A stretch of 44,428 nucleotides of DNA from contig JAGXFT010000059.1 of assembly GCA_024637135.1 (NCBI GenBank), positions 1 through 44,428 of the forward strand, read 5' to 3'. Both the position numbers and the translations under genes were made by a program. This document shows, piece after piece, positions 15,467 through 22,935 of this stretch. The notes below the pieces were generated by a model. The model was not told the DNA's origin. It worked only from the letters and a program-made list of their open reading frames with translations, and ran no database searches. Position 1 is the first letter of the stretch; every line of letters begins with the position of its first letter. Source of the DNA: Nitriliruptorales bacterium. GTDB lineage: Bacteria > Actinomycetota > Nitriliruptoria > Nitriliruptorales > Nitriliruptoraceae.

Positions 15467-16335
15467 CCACTGCCACCGCGCCTGCCGTGCTGTCCGAACT
15501 TGAGCTCGAACTGCTCGCGTCGATCTACCAGCACCGGCTGCTCACCACCAGCCAACTCCATGCCCTCCACGCCCCGGACCGAGCCGTCCAGGTCATCCAA
15601 CGCGCCACGGCTCGTCTCGAAGACGCCGGCTACCTGGCCCGCGCCCGCTCGTTGCCTCCTGGCGGCCGCGAATCCCGCTGGTTCCACACCGACCTCGGCG
15701 CCACCGTCACCGCCGAATCCACCCGGCTGGCCGTACGCAACCACCGCATGGACGCCCACCGTGCACGCGCCGCCCGCCACCTGGTCGCGGTCAACGACGT
15801 CGGGGTGGCCCTGACCGCCGCCGCCCGGACCGCAGGTGACGACTTCACCTGGCGCAGCTGGCAGCACGAGGTCGCGCACTCCACCGGCCCCGCCACCCGC
15901 GACGTGGTCATCGCCGACGCCGTCCTGACCTACGACATCGTCACCCCCACGGGCATCCAGTCGCGGTGGCGGTTCCTCGAACTCGACCGCGGCACCGAAG
16001 CCGTCCACGCCCTGGTCACCAAGATCCGCGACTACACCTCCTTGGCCACCTACAAACCCGCCCGCCGCGCCGACACCAGCCACCTGCCCGCACTGGCGTG
16101 GCGCCGCCACTACCCGGTGCTGCCCGGGCTGCTGTTCGTGTTCGCCGACCTCACCCCCGAACAGGCCGACCGGCGCATCGACGCCCTCGCTGGATTCGTT
16201 GCCGCCGACCGCACCCTCGCCAACGCCAAGACACCGATCGACGTCACCGCGACCACCCTTGACCGGCTCGCCACCCCCGGACCAGGCGCCCCCATCTTCA
16301 CCCGGATCCCCACCCTCGAAGCCTGCACCCTCTGA
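15463..16335 (+). CDS. Replication-relaxation family protein
   Basis: A 290-residue protein. The first 80 residues form a winged helix typical of the actinobacterial replication-relaxation family (ILRQHRLLTTSQL-like pattern, here LLASIYQHRLLTTSQLHAL, then RLEDAGYLARAR). The rest is an alpha/beta domain with DVVIADAVLTYD and FLELDRGTEAVHALVTKIRDYT; the paired D and E-D residues resemble a restriction-endonuclease-like active site. Such genes sit at the end of actinobacterial conjugation loci and are thought to act in plasmid DNA processing. GTG at 15463 forms GTGA with the TraG stop. It is the last rightward gene before convergent parB. Confidence 0.8.
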   Translation: MTTATAPAVLSELELELLASIYQHRLLTTSQLHALHAPDRAVQVIQRATARLEDAGYLARARSLPPGGRESRWFHTDLGATVTAESTRLAVRNHRMDAHRARAARHLVAVNDVGVALTAAARTAGDDFTWRSWQHEVAHSTGPATRDVVIADAVLTYDIVTPTGIQSRWRFLELDRGTEAVHALVTKIRDYTSLATYKPARRADTSHLPALAWRRHYPVLPGLLFVFADLTPEQADRRIDALAGFVAADRTLANAKTPIDVTATTLDRLATPGPGAPIFTRIPTLEACTL

Positions 16336-16362
16336 CCCGGTCATCCCGAACTGTGCCCGAGG

Positions 16363-17508
16363 TCAGGAGTTTGCCGTGCCGACATCAGGCGTGTCCAGGG
16401 CTGACGTGACCTGGTCGCACAGCAGCACCAAGGATCCGCGGTCGTAGCCACCAACGTCGCCATCAGCAAGATGGGTGAGGAGGTCAGCAAGCGCGGTCTT
16501 GGCGGCGTTGACGACCTCGGCGGGGACGACCGCGGCCGTCGGGCCGTCCGGGTGGCCGGAGCCGATGGTGGCGGCTCGACGGGACGCGTTGGCGTCCTGG
16601 TGGACTTGGTCGGCGAGATCCACGGCGGCCTGCGGATTCAGGTCGGAGTGGGTGCGGGCTTCTCGGCAGGCCCGGGTCAACAAGTCGGTGCGTCCGCGTG
16701 CCTTGATCGCGTCCCAGATCTCGGCGGCGGCGTCGTGGCGGCCGCGGTCCAGACGCAGCCACTCCATGCGGCTGGCCAGGGTGATGTCGTGGTCGTCCAT
16801 GTCTGCGGCGACGTCGACCGGCATCGCACGGAAGGCGGCCACGAGCCGCTTGGCCTTGTCAGCTGACAGCTCCAGGCCAAGCCGGCCGATCACGGTCGAC
16901 CATGGCGCCCCGACGCTGTGCAGACCCGCACGGGTGCGGATCTGATCCAAGGCACGCCACCGCTCGGTGGGGTCATCCATCGTCTTGGCGGCCTCGTCGA
17001 CGTCGACGTCAGCGGCGATGAGTTCGGCGGTCAACACCGCGCACCGCTCGTACAACAGCGCGGCCGCGAGTTCGCCCGGCTTGAGATCCGTGCGAGCCAG
17101 GTTCTCCACCAGCTGCCACACCCGCAGCTCCTCGGTGGACAGCGGCCCGTCGACGACGTTGGCCGGCAACGCCTCGAAGTGGAGGTTGTCACCAAGATGG
17201 ACAGCACCCCACCGCATCGCCAACAGTCGCCGCTCACCGGCAGCCAGGTGTCTGGCTCCGTCTGGGAGCTGCTGGACCAGCACCGGCTGAAGGAGCCCGC
17301 AGGTCGCGATCGACGAGATCAGATCGGCGAGCTCCGCCGGCGACGTCGACGGGTCGGTGCCCCACCGGCGGCCCTGGACGTCGGTGAACACCGCGTTCGG
17401 ACCGCGCAGCGGCAGTAGCTCCAGCCGGCGGGTCTGCAGCCGCGTCGAGCGGGCCGCGGCCGCCAGCACCGCCGTGGGCGAGGGGGACAAGTCATCGGGC
17501 GGGGTCAT
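16363..17508 (-). CDS. Orphan ParB/Spo0J-family protein
   Basis: A 381-residue protein. The N-terminal ParB domain has the GLLQPVLV strand (residues 71-78), the box II-like AAGERRLLAMRW (89-100, GERR at 91-94) and WQLVENLARTDLKPGE (131-146). A predominantly helical region follows instead of an obvious KorB-type helix-turn-helix. ParB proteins bind parS sites, use CTP and load onto DNA for partition; no ParA gene is in the window, so the role could instead be regulatory or nuclease-like. The ATG at 17508 has a perfect GAAGGAG ribosome-binding site, and a copy of the dispersed element lies just upstream. An upstream in-frame extension lacks support. Confidence 0.82.
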   Translation of the reverse strand: MTPPDDLSPSPTAVLAAAARSTRLQTRRLELLPLRGPNAVFTDVQGRRWGTDPSTSPAELADLISSIATCGLLQPVLVQQLPDGARHLAAGERRLLAMRWGAVHLGDNLHFEALPANVVDGPLSTEELRVWQLVENLARTDLKPGELAAALLYERCAVLTAELIAADVDVDEAAKTMDDPTERWRALDQIRTRAGLHSVGAPWSTVIGRLGLELSADKAKRLVAAFRAMPVDVAADMDDHDITLASRMEWLRLDRGRHDAAAEIWDAIKARGRTDLLTRACREARTHSDLNPQAAVDLADQVHQDANASRRAATIGSGHPDGPTAAVVPAEVVNAAKTALADLLTHLADGDVGGYDRGSLVLLCDQVTSALDTPDVGTANS

Positions 17509-17530
17509 GTCTCTCCTTCGTGTCGAGTCA

Positions 17531-17568
17531 TCAACAGAAGGGCAGGCCCAAAAGGGGGGCGTGACGGG
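17531..17568 (-). promoter_or_regulatory. Dispersed regulatory element, copy 2 (parB side)
   Basis: Read on the minus strand it is GTCACGCCCCCC, a 9-base spacer (TTTTGGGCC) and TGCCCTTCTGTTG. It ends 22 bases before the parB ATG. With copy 3 it forms a near-perfect large palindrome centred on GGTCGACC. The spacer differs from copies 1 and 4 while both halves are retained. Confidence 0.8.
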
Positions 17569-17570
17569 TC

Positions 17571-17608
17571 GACCGTCACGCCCCCCAAAACACCTGCCCT
17601 TCTGTTGA
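17571..17608 (+). promoter_or_regulatory. Dispersed regulatory element, copy 3 (DUF4417/amidoligase side)
   Basis: GTCACGCCCCCC, spacer AAAACACC, then TGCCCTTCTGTTG. It ends about 20 bases before the ATG at 17629 and faces away from copy 2. The two copies give a divergent control region for parB and the amidoligase operon. Confidence 0.8.
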
Positions 17609-17628
17609 CAGCCGACCCGGAGCCAAAC

Positions 17629-17913
17629 ATGCACACCCCACCCGCCATCCGCATCGTCGACGACGTCACCGACGACGTTCCGCCGTCGTGGCGCCGCCGG
17701 CCGGTCGCCTCGTTGGAGCGCAGCCGGTCCCGACACGTCGTGTACGACCCGAACGTCGTGGCGGTGGTCCGGTGCGGTCCACACCAGACCAGCCCCCTGA
17801 CGAGCCAACTCCACGCGACGGGGTTCCGGCCCCTGGACGCCGAACCCGCCGTGTGGTGGCGACCCAACGCCGCCGTGCAACCCCATGCTGCCCTGCACGC
17901 CGCTGCAGCGTGA
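17629..17913 (+). CDS. Hypothetical protein, first gene of amidoligase operon
   Basis: A 94-residue protein with no family I recognise. It begins with an acidic segment (IVDDVTDDVPPSW), then a compact region ending in FRPLDAEPAVWWRPNAAV. It lies right after regulatory element copy 3, with GGAG upstream of the ATG, and its stop overlaps the next GTG as GTGA. Two conserved-looking Trp and several His residues suggest a small folded domain. It is translated together with the DUF4417 protein and probably serves the same process. Confidence 0.65.
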   Translation: MHTPPAIRIVDDVTDDVPPSWRRRPVASLERSRSRHVVYDPNVVAVVRCGPHQTSPLTSQLHATGFRPLDAEPAVWWRPNAAVQPHAALHAAAA

Positions 17914-19004
17914 GGCAGCCACTTCCGGTCATCACGACCCGGCCGGCGTCGGTCGCGCCGGCGGCGGGGTGTGACTGTTCGGTGTGTCCGTGGTCGATGA
18001 CCAACCCCGACGCCATCGAGGCGTTGTGCTCTGGGCCGAACACCGACTGTTCCTACTGCGGCTGTGCCCGGGCCGAAGCGGCCGCTGCCACCGACGCCTG
18101 CGGGCAGTGCTCCATCCGGTGTGGCAGCCGGGTCGACATCGACGACTGGATGGCCGACGTCGGCCACACCCTGACTTTCGACGACGTCGACCTCGATGGC
18201 CAGACGTGGCCGACCGGGCTGCCGACGTTCATCCCCCAGGTCGAGACCCGCCAGATCGCCGACCTCGACCGGTCGCTGCGCTGGCCGGCCTACGCCATCG
18301 GGCTGCGCCGGGTTCTGTCACCAGCCACCGGACGGCTGCTGCCGGGTTGGCGCGACACCACCGCACGCGACGCCCTCGGACTCGCCGATGACCAGGCGGC
18401 GGTGCTCGTCGGGTACGGCAAGGACCCGCTGGTCGAGTCGTTCTGGTCGCGCCGGCACAGCCTGGCCATGCAGCTCGCCACCCATGACTGGGACCTGGTC
18501 CTGGCCCCCAACTTCTCCGCCTACGGCAACTTCCCGCGCACCGAGCAGCTGCTCAACTTCCGGCGAAACCTCCTCGTGGCGCAGGTCCTGCTGGACGCCG
18601 GCGTCAACGCCGTCCCCAACATCTACTCGTTCCGGGCCGAGGACCTGGCCCGCTACGAGACCTGGATCCTCACCCACCGCCCCACCGCGATCGCGACCAA
18701 CCTCCAGACCATCCGCCAGGACGGCGACTGGGAGCAGCTGCTGTTGCCCGGCCTGGCCTACCTGGCCATGGTGCTCGAGCAGGTCGACACGCGCCTGATC
18801 GTCACCGGGTCGTCCCGGCCGGCACGCATCACCCAGCTGCGTGACCTGTTTGGTGACCGGCTCACGCTGGTGTCGCAGAACCCGACCGTGTATGCCCGCC
18901 ACGGCGCGGTGATGACCTCGACCGGTCGGTCCGACGTCCACGCCCACACCGCCGACGCGTTCGCCGCCAACGTCCGGTTCTACGCCGGCCAGATGGGGGC
19001 CTGA
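17910..19004 (+). CDS. DUF4417 protein with cysteine-rich N-terminus
   Basis: A 364-residue protein. Residues 150-340 match the DUF4417 pattern: LVLAPNFSAYGNFPRTEQL, then NFRRNLLVAQVLLDAGVNAVPNI (quoted in part), and VTGSSRPARI, suggesting a barrel-like fold known mainly from phages and mobile elements and without assigned function. The N-terminus adds ten cysteines within residues 21-71 (C21, C23, C26, C40, C47, C50, C52, C64, C67, C71), enough for Fe-S or zinc clusters. The GTG start at 17910 overlaps the preceding stop. The frame is open further upstream but that region is the other gene's coding strand. Its neighbour is an amidoligase one base downstream. Confidence 0.78.
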   Translation: MRQPLPVITTRPASVAPAAGCDCSVCPWSMTNPDAIEALCSGPNTDCSYCGCARAEAAAATDACGQCSIRCGSRVDIDDWMADVGHTLTFDDVDLDGQTWPTGLPTFIPQVETRQIADLDRSLRWPAYAIGLRRVLSPATGRLLPGWRDTTARDALGLADDQAAVLVGYGKDPLVESFWSRRHSLAMQLATHDWDLVLAPNFSAYGNFPRTEQLLNFRRNLLVAQVLLDAGVNAVPNIYSFRAEDLARYETWILTHRPTAIATNLQTIRQDGDWEQLLLPGLAYLAMVLEQVDTRLIVTGSSRPARITQLRDLFGDRLTLVSQNPTVYARHGAVMTSTGRSDVHAHTADAFAANVRFYAGQMGA

Positions 19005-19005
19005 C

Positions 19006-20613
19006 ATGCCGACCAAGGGCCCATCCCGCGGCCACGAAGCCTTCCGCCTGCAAACCCCCGGCCAGGCCGCCGCCTCCGAACCCGACCTGATCGAGGTCCC
19101 GGACGCCCACGACGAGCCGGGCTGGAACGACGTCACCGACACCGACGACGTCCCCGCACCGCGGACGACCCGTCGGACCTACCGCGGCGACCTGGTCTAC
19201 GTCGAGATGGAAAACGTCACCGCCGTCCGCGATCGGCTCCGCACCGACGCCGGGTTCTCCGACGGTGTCACGGTCGAGCTGCCCGGGGACGTGCAGGTGT
19301 CGATGCCGCTGTGGTTCTCCCGGCAGGCGGTCGTGGGCGGGCTCGGTCATGGGTCTCGACACCGCATCCTCGTGTCCGAGGGCAGCACCGACGACGACGC
19401 ATCGACCTGTTCGTGTGGCCGCGACCGGTGCGGGCACCGCAGCACGGCCGTCGAGGCCGTCCGGGCGCTTGTCGAGGCGCGTCGGGTCCGGTCCGGGGTG
19501 CGCGACTGGGAGGCGACGTCCAGCCGGGTGCGGACGCTGTGGGGGGCCGAGCACGCCGCCATGATGCGCGACCGTGCCCGCGCCGACCGTCCACCACCCG
19601 ACGGTCCGGACTGGTCGGACGATCGGACCGCGTTCCAGCAGTCCTACCGCGCCGCACGTGACGCCCACGCCGCCGGTGACAACCCGATCCCGTACATGAC
19701 CGCCGACGCCACCGACGGGCTCGGTGCGCGTGACGGTGGCCGCGGGTTCGGCGTCGAGATCGAGTTCGACGTGCCCGGGTCGCCCGGGACCGCCCGCCAC
19801 CGCGGCGCCCTGGCGGCCATCGCCAACGACCTGCACGACGCCGGCATCATCGACTCGCCCCGGCAGACCGGCTACCACCAGGGCCGCGGGGACTTCTCGA
19901 GGTGGCGGTTCGAGCACGACGTCACCGTGGACGGCGAAATCGTGTCCCCGATCCTGTACGACGAACCCGAGACCTGGAACAAGATCGCCACGGTGTGCGA
20001 CATCGTCGAGCGCCACGGCGGCACCGCGTCGATGCGCACTGGCGGGCACGTCCACGTCAGCGTGGGCGACTACGACCACACCCCGGAGAACCACCAGCAA
20101 CTGCTCCAGCTGTTCGACGCCCACCAGGACACGCTGTACCGGCTCAGCCACAACTCCGACCAGCGCACCCACCGCGGCACGGCCTGGTGCCAACCCAACC
20201 GGGTCCCGTCCCGGCCCTACTCCGATTCCGGGGACTACCAGGCGCACTTCGACAGCCACCGTGTCGCCGTCAACTTCGGGGCCGTGTCCGGCCGCCACAC
20301 CGACCACGTCGAGTTCCGCACCTGGGACGGGTCCCTGGACCCGGCGACCATCCAGACCCGCATCAAGATGTCGCTTGCCCTGGCCGACCACGCCTTCCGC
20401 AACGCCGGCGCCCCCGCCGCCGACGCCCAGCCGCTCGGCAGCCACCGCACCCGCAACCGCGCCCTGCTGCAACGCGGTCAGCGCCTTCGCGGCGAAGCCT
20501 GGCGCGTCGACACCGCCAACTTCCGCAGCCTCATGGACACGGTGTTCCGGCGGGTCGCCGACCGCGAACAGGCCACCGCCCTGTTCGCCATCACCCGATG
20601 GCAACGTCGATGA
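19006..20613 (+). CDS. Amidoligase-family protein with SWIM-type zinc finger
   Basis: A 535-residue protein. Residues 240-470 carry the Amidoligase_2 (ATP-grasp-like/glutamine-synthetase-fold COOH-NH2 ligase) motifs: GFGVEIEFD with E251 and E253, a D and SPIL motif (DGEIVSPIL), TGGHVHVSV with H348 and H350, and VEFRTWDGSLD. This family joins a carboxylate to an amine using ATP. Residues 135-144 (CSCGRDRCGH) form a compact CxCx4CxH SWIM finger, a nucleic-acid or protein-binding module not usual in amidoligases. The N-terminal 50 residues are disordered and acidic. It begins one base after the DUF4417 stop; GGCT-fold genes follow, a known genomic partner of amidoligases. Confidence 0.85.
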   Translation: MPTKGPSRGHEAFRLQTPGQAAASEPDLIEVPDAHDEPGWNDVTDTDDVPAPRTTRRTYRGDLVYVEMENVTAVRDRLRTDAGFSDGVTVELPGDVQVSMPLWFSRQAVVGGLGHGSRHRILVSEGSTDDDASTCSCGRDRCGHRSTAVEAVRALVEARRVRSGVRDWEATSSRVRTLWGAEHAAMMRDRARADRPPPDGPDWSDDRTAFQQSYRAARDAHAAGDNPIPYMTADATDGLGARDGGRGFGVEIEFDVPGSPGTARHRGALAAIANDLHDAGIIDSPRQTGYHQGRGDFSRWRFEHDVTVDGEIVSPILYDEPETWNKIATVCDIVERHGGTASMRTGGHVHVSVGDYDHTPENHQQLLQLFDAHQDTLYRLSHNSDQRTHRGTAWCQPNRVPSRPYSDSGDYQAHFDSHRVAVNFGAVSGRHTDHVEFRTWDGSLDPATIQTRIKMSLALADHAFRNAGAPAADAQPLGSHRTRNRALLQRGQRLRGEAWRVDTANFRSLMDTVFRRVADREQATALFAITRWQRR

Positions 20614-20625
20614 TCAACCACCCCC

Positions 20626-20654
20626 TTGCCGCCATCGTAATGATGCGTTATAAT
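20626..20654 (+). promoter_or_regulatory. Sigma-70-type promoter of GGCT operon
   Basis: TTGCCG at 20626-20631 and a perfect TATAAT at 20649-20654 are separated by 17 bases. Transcription would start near 20661, leaving a 25-base leader with a GAGGAGG ribosome-binding site before the ATG at 20686. The AT-rich -10 stands out in this GC-rich region. The -35 overlaps the 3' intergenic space after the amidoligase gene. Confidence 0.78.
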
Positions 20655-20659
20655 GATGC
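20638..20659 (+). repeat. Direct repeat overlapping the -10 box (candidate operator)
   Basis: TAATGATGC occurs at 20638-20646 and again at 20651-20659, spaced 13 bases start to start. The second copy includes the last bases of TATAAT, so a protein bound here would block RNA polymerase. The RHH-like protein two genes downstream is a possible autoregulator. Confidence 0.6.
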
Positions 20660-20685
20660 AGTACGACGGATCGAGGAGGTCCCCC

Positions 20686-21090
20686 ATGCAGCAGCTGCCA
20701 GTGTTCGTCTACGGGACGTTGCGTCCCGGCTGCGCCAACTTCTCCTGGACGCTGGATGGCAACACCACCGCGATCACCCCAGCCACGCTGGACGCCGCAG
20801 TCATGTACCGCGGCCCCGGGTTCCCCTACGTCGCCGCCGGCGACGGGGTGGTCGTGGGCGACCTCATCGACCTCGTCCCGGACCGCTACGGCGACGTGTT
20901 GGCCACCCTCGACCGCCTCGAGGGCTACGAACCCGACCGGCGCGGTGGCCGCAACCACTACGACCGCGTCCAACGCACCGTGACGACCGCCGACGGTCCA
21001 CGCCCGGCATGGGTCTACATGGTTGCCAGCGGGCCCGGCCGCGAACCGATCCGCTCCGGGGACTGGCTGGCCGCCACGGTGGCCGGCTGA
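20686..21090 (+). CDS. Gamma-glutamylcyclotransferase (AIG2/GGCT-like) protein
   Basis: A 134-residue GGCT-fold protein. It begins with LPVFVYGTLRPG, the diagnostic substrate-binding loop (YGTL), and has LDRLEGYEPDR, which contains the conserved catalytic glutamate and the following strand pattern. Family members release 5-oxoproline from gamma-glutamyl amines. The ATG at 20686 follows GAGGAGG; the earlier in-frame ATG at 20653 lies in the promoter. In a locus with an amidoligase, the cyclotransferase could remove or edit gamma-glutamyl links made by the ligase. Its stop overlaps the next ATG by one base. Confidence 0.88.
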   Translation: MQQLPVFVYGTLRPGCANFSWTLDGNTTAITPATLDAAVMYRGPGFPYVAAGDGVVVGDLIDLVPDRYGDVLATLDRLEGYEPDRRGGRNHYDRVQRTVTTADGPRPAWVYMVASGPGREPIRSGDWLAATVAG

Positions 21091-21356
21091 TGCCGCGCAA
21101 CAAGATCGTCAACCGGCGCAACGTCACCGACCTCAAACGTCGCACCGTGTCGATCTCCGACGACGCCCACGACGCCATCCGGGCGCTCGCCGCCAAGTTG
21201 CACGTGTCCCAGGGATCGCTCATGGACGCCGCACTGCGCGAGTTCGCCCACCTCGACGACGACGACATCGTCGCCCACCTCGCCCGCTATGGCCACCTGA
21301 CCCCCGACGAAGCCGGGGTGGTCTACGACCAGGTCGACAAGGACAAGACGCCATGA
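21090..21356 (+). CDS. Ribbon-helix-helix-like protein
   Basis: An 88-residue protein. The segment RRTVSISDDAHDAIRALAAK, followed by LHVSQGSLMDAALREF, fits the beta-alpha-alpha core of ribbon-helix-helix repressors (alternating basic strand, then two helices). The N-terminus is basic and the C-terminus acidic. It is the second gene after the promoter carrying a 13-bp-spaced direct repeat and may bind it. ATG at 21090 shares a base with the previous stop and ATGA joins it to the next gene. Confidence 0.65.
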   Translation: MPRNKIVNRRNVTDLKRRTVSISDDAHDAIRALAAKLHVSQGSLMDAALREFAHLDDDDIVAHLARYGHLTPDEAGVVYDQVDKDKTP

Positions 21357-21856
21357 TCATCGTCGCCAACCCCCGCGGGGACCGTCCCGTGACGGTGCCC
21401 ACCAAGCCCGACAACACCTACTACCGCTACGAGATGATCCACGACGGCGATGCCCGCCGGGCCTACGCCGACACCCACACCGACCTGGTCGCCGCCCTCA
21501 TCGCCGGCTACGCCGACATCCCGTTCGGCGCCACCACCGACGCCGACGCTGCCCGGCTTGCCCACGCCGGCCGGATCCAGGTCGAGTTGCAGGCTGCCCT
21601 GAACGTCGCCGGCGGCCTCGACGACGTCGACCAGATCACCCGGACCATCCTGACCGCGCCCCGCCACGACCCGCTCCAACCCGGCCGCCGCTGGGACGTC
21701 AAGATCCCGCTGGTGTGCATCACCACCGACTACGACCCCTACACCGACTGGCCCGCCCCCGACGGCAACATCATCTGGCTCGACCCGACCACCGAGACCG
21801 CACTGCTGGAGACCCTGGCCGCCGCCGGCGTGATCGTCCTGGCCGAAACCACCTGA
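21353..21856 (+). CDS. Hypothetical protein of GGCT operon
   Basis: A 167-residue soluble protein I cannot assign. It is rich in Asp, Thr and Tyr, with motifs DNTYYRYEMIHDGDARRAYAD and, later, VCITTDYDPYTDWPAPDG. No transmembrane or signal segment is seen. The ATG at 21353 is supported by ATGA coupling with the RHH gene; an earlier in-frame start would overlap that gene in the wrong register. Probably a plasmid accessory function co-expressed with the cyclotransferase. Confidence 0.7.
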   Translation: MIIVANPRGDRPVTVPTKPDNTYYRYEMIHDGDARRAYADTHTDLVAALIAGYADIPFGATTDADAARLAHAGRIQVELQAALNVAGGLDDVDQITRTILTAPRHDPLQPGRRWDVKIPLVCITTDYDPYTDWPAPDGNIIWLDPTTETALLETLAAAGVIVLAETT

Positions 21857-21906
21857 CCGCCCACCACCAGTCCGCACCAACCGCAAGCACTGCAGCAAGA
21901 ACCACC

Positions 21907-22626
21907 ATGCACACCACCCACGTCTGGTACGCCGCCTACGGCTCCAGCTGCGACGACGCGCGCTTCGACTGCTACCTCGCCGGTGGCCGCCCCGCCGGAT
22001 CCACCCACCACCACCGGGGGTGCCGCGACACCACCCCACCGACCGCCATCACCGTGGCCACGCTGCCCTACGCCCTGTACTTCGGCGGCTGGTCACCGTT
22101 CTGGGGCGGCGCCGTCGCCTACCTCGACCCCATCGCCGACCCCGACGTCGACACCCCGGCCGTGGCACGACGCATCACCGTCGACCAGTTCCTCGACGTT
22201 GTCGCCCAGGAAGGCGGCGGCGCAGCCACCGCCGACGACCTGGACCGTGCCCGGATCCGTGGGCGCATCGACACCGGTGGTGCCTACGGGACGATCCTGT
22301 ACGGCGGGGACCTCGACGGCGAACCCGTCCTGACCTGTTCCGGCGCGACCCGCCGCCGGGCAGGAGCCCCCACCGACGCCTACGTCGCCACGATCCGTCG
22401 CGGTCTGACCCGGCTGTACTCGGCCGACGTCGTGTCCCGCCACCTCGACGCGGCGCTGGCCGCGACCACGCAACCGTCGCTCTTCGACGACACCGACGAT
22501 GGGTGGCTGCTGGAAACCGCCGACCGTTGGGAAGACCTCGACCTCGACGACCTCGACGACGTCGTCCTGGACGGCGAACGACTCGACGACCGCGCGGCCA
22601 TCAACCACTACCTCGCCCAGGTGTGA
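21907..22626 (+). CDS. Second GGCT-fold protein (often mislabelled histone deacetylase)
   Basis: A 239-residue protein. It opens with VWYAAYGSSCDDARFDCYLAG, which matches a family common in actinobacteria whose N-terminus is the GGCT-type YGSN loop (here YGSS), followed by LPYALYFGGWSPFWGGAVAYLDP and ITVDQFLDVVAQE. Database entries of this family are frequently called histone deacetylase without evidence. The last 40 residues are very acidic (DLDLDDLDDVVLD), unlike the family core. ATG at 21907 is the first codon of this family signature. It follows the preceding gene by 50 bases and precedes regulatory element copy 4. Confidence 0.72.
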   Translation: MHTTHVWYAAYGSSCDDARFDCYLAGGRPAGSTHHHRGCRDTTPPTAITVATLPYALYFGGWSPFWGGAVAYLDPIADPDVDTPAVARRITVDQFLDVVAQEGGGAATADDLDRARIRGRIDTGGAYGTILYGGDLDGEPVLTCSGATRRRAGAPTDAYVATIRRGLTRLYSADVVSRHLDAALAATTQPSLFDDTDDGWLLETADRWEDLDLDDLDDVVLDGERLDDRAAINHYLAQV

Positions 22627-22635
22627 CCGAGCCCT

Positions 22636-22671
22636 GCCGTCACGCCCCCCAAAAGGGGTGCCCTTCTGTTG
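22636..22671 (+). promoter_or_regulatory. Dispersed regulatory element, copy 4 (whiB)
   Basis: Identical over 36 bases to copy 1 at 4442-4477 although 18 kb apart. It ends 18 bases before the WhiB ATG and just before an AAAGGA ribosome-binding site. It begins 9 bases after the previous stop codon, so it also marks an operon boundary. Confidence 0.82.
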
Positions 22672-22689
22672 GTGCGAAAGGAACCCGGC

Positions 22690-22935
22690 ATGAAACCCAC
22701 CGACACGACCTGGATGGCCGATGCGGCCTGCCGCGACACCGATCTCGCCGTGTTCTTCGGCACCGTCCGCGACGCCGACAGCGTCGACGAAGCCAAGCAG
22801 TTCTGCCAGCGCTGCCCCGTTCGCGACGACTGCCTCGACTACGCCCTGGCCACCAACCAGACGGACGGGATCTGGGGCGGCACCACCGGCCGCGAACGAG
22901 ACCGCCACGGCAACCACCTCCGGACCGCAGCATGA
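22690..22935 (+). CDS. WhiB-family iron-sulfur regulator
   Basis: An 81-residue WhiB-like protein. Four cysteines at residues 14, 39, 42 and 48 (FCQRCPVRDDC) match the Fe-S ligand pattern C-Xn-C-x2-C-x5-C, and GIWGGTTGRER (60-70) is the diagnostic turn and the start of the basic DNA-contact tail. WhiB proteins bind the main sigma factor and sense redox or nitric oxide. Plasmid- and phage-borne copies are known in actinobacteria. The ATG at 22690 has AAAGGA upstream. Regulatory element copy 4 controls it, and ATGA couples it to the next gene. Confidence 0.93.
   Translation: MKPTDTTWMADAACRDTDLAVFFGTVRDADSVDEAKQFCQRCPVRDDCLDYALATNQTDGIWGGTTGRERDRHGNHLRTAA

Noticed and set aside
18862-20604. 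580-codon minus-strand frame
   Set aside because: Antisense to DUF4417 and amidoligase genes, which carry clear motifs; no recognisable protein in the reverse frame.
21907-22626. Histone deacetylase annotation for this family
   Set aside because: No deacetylase motifs; the N-terminal YGSS loop fits the GGCT fold.
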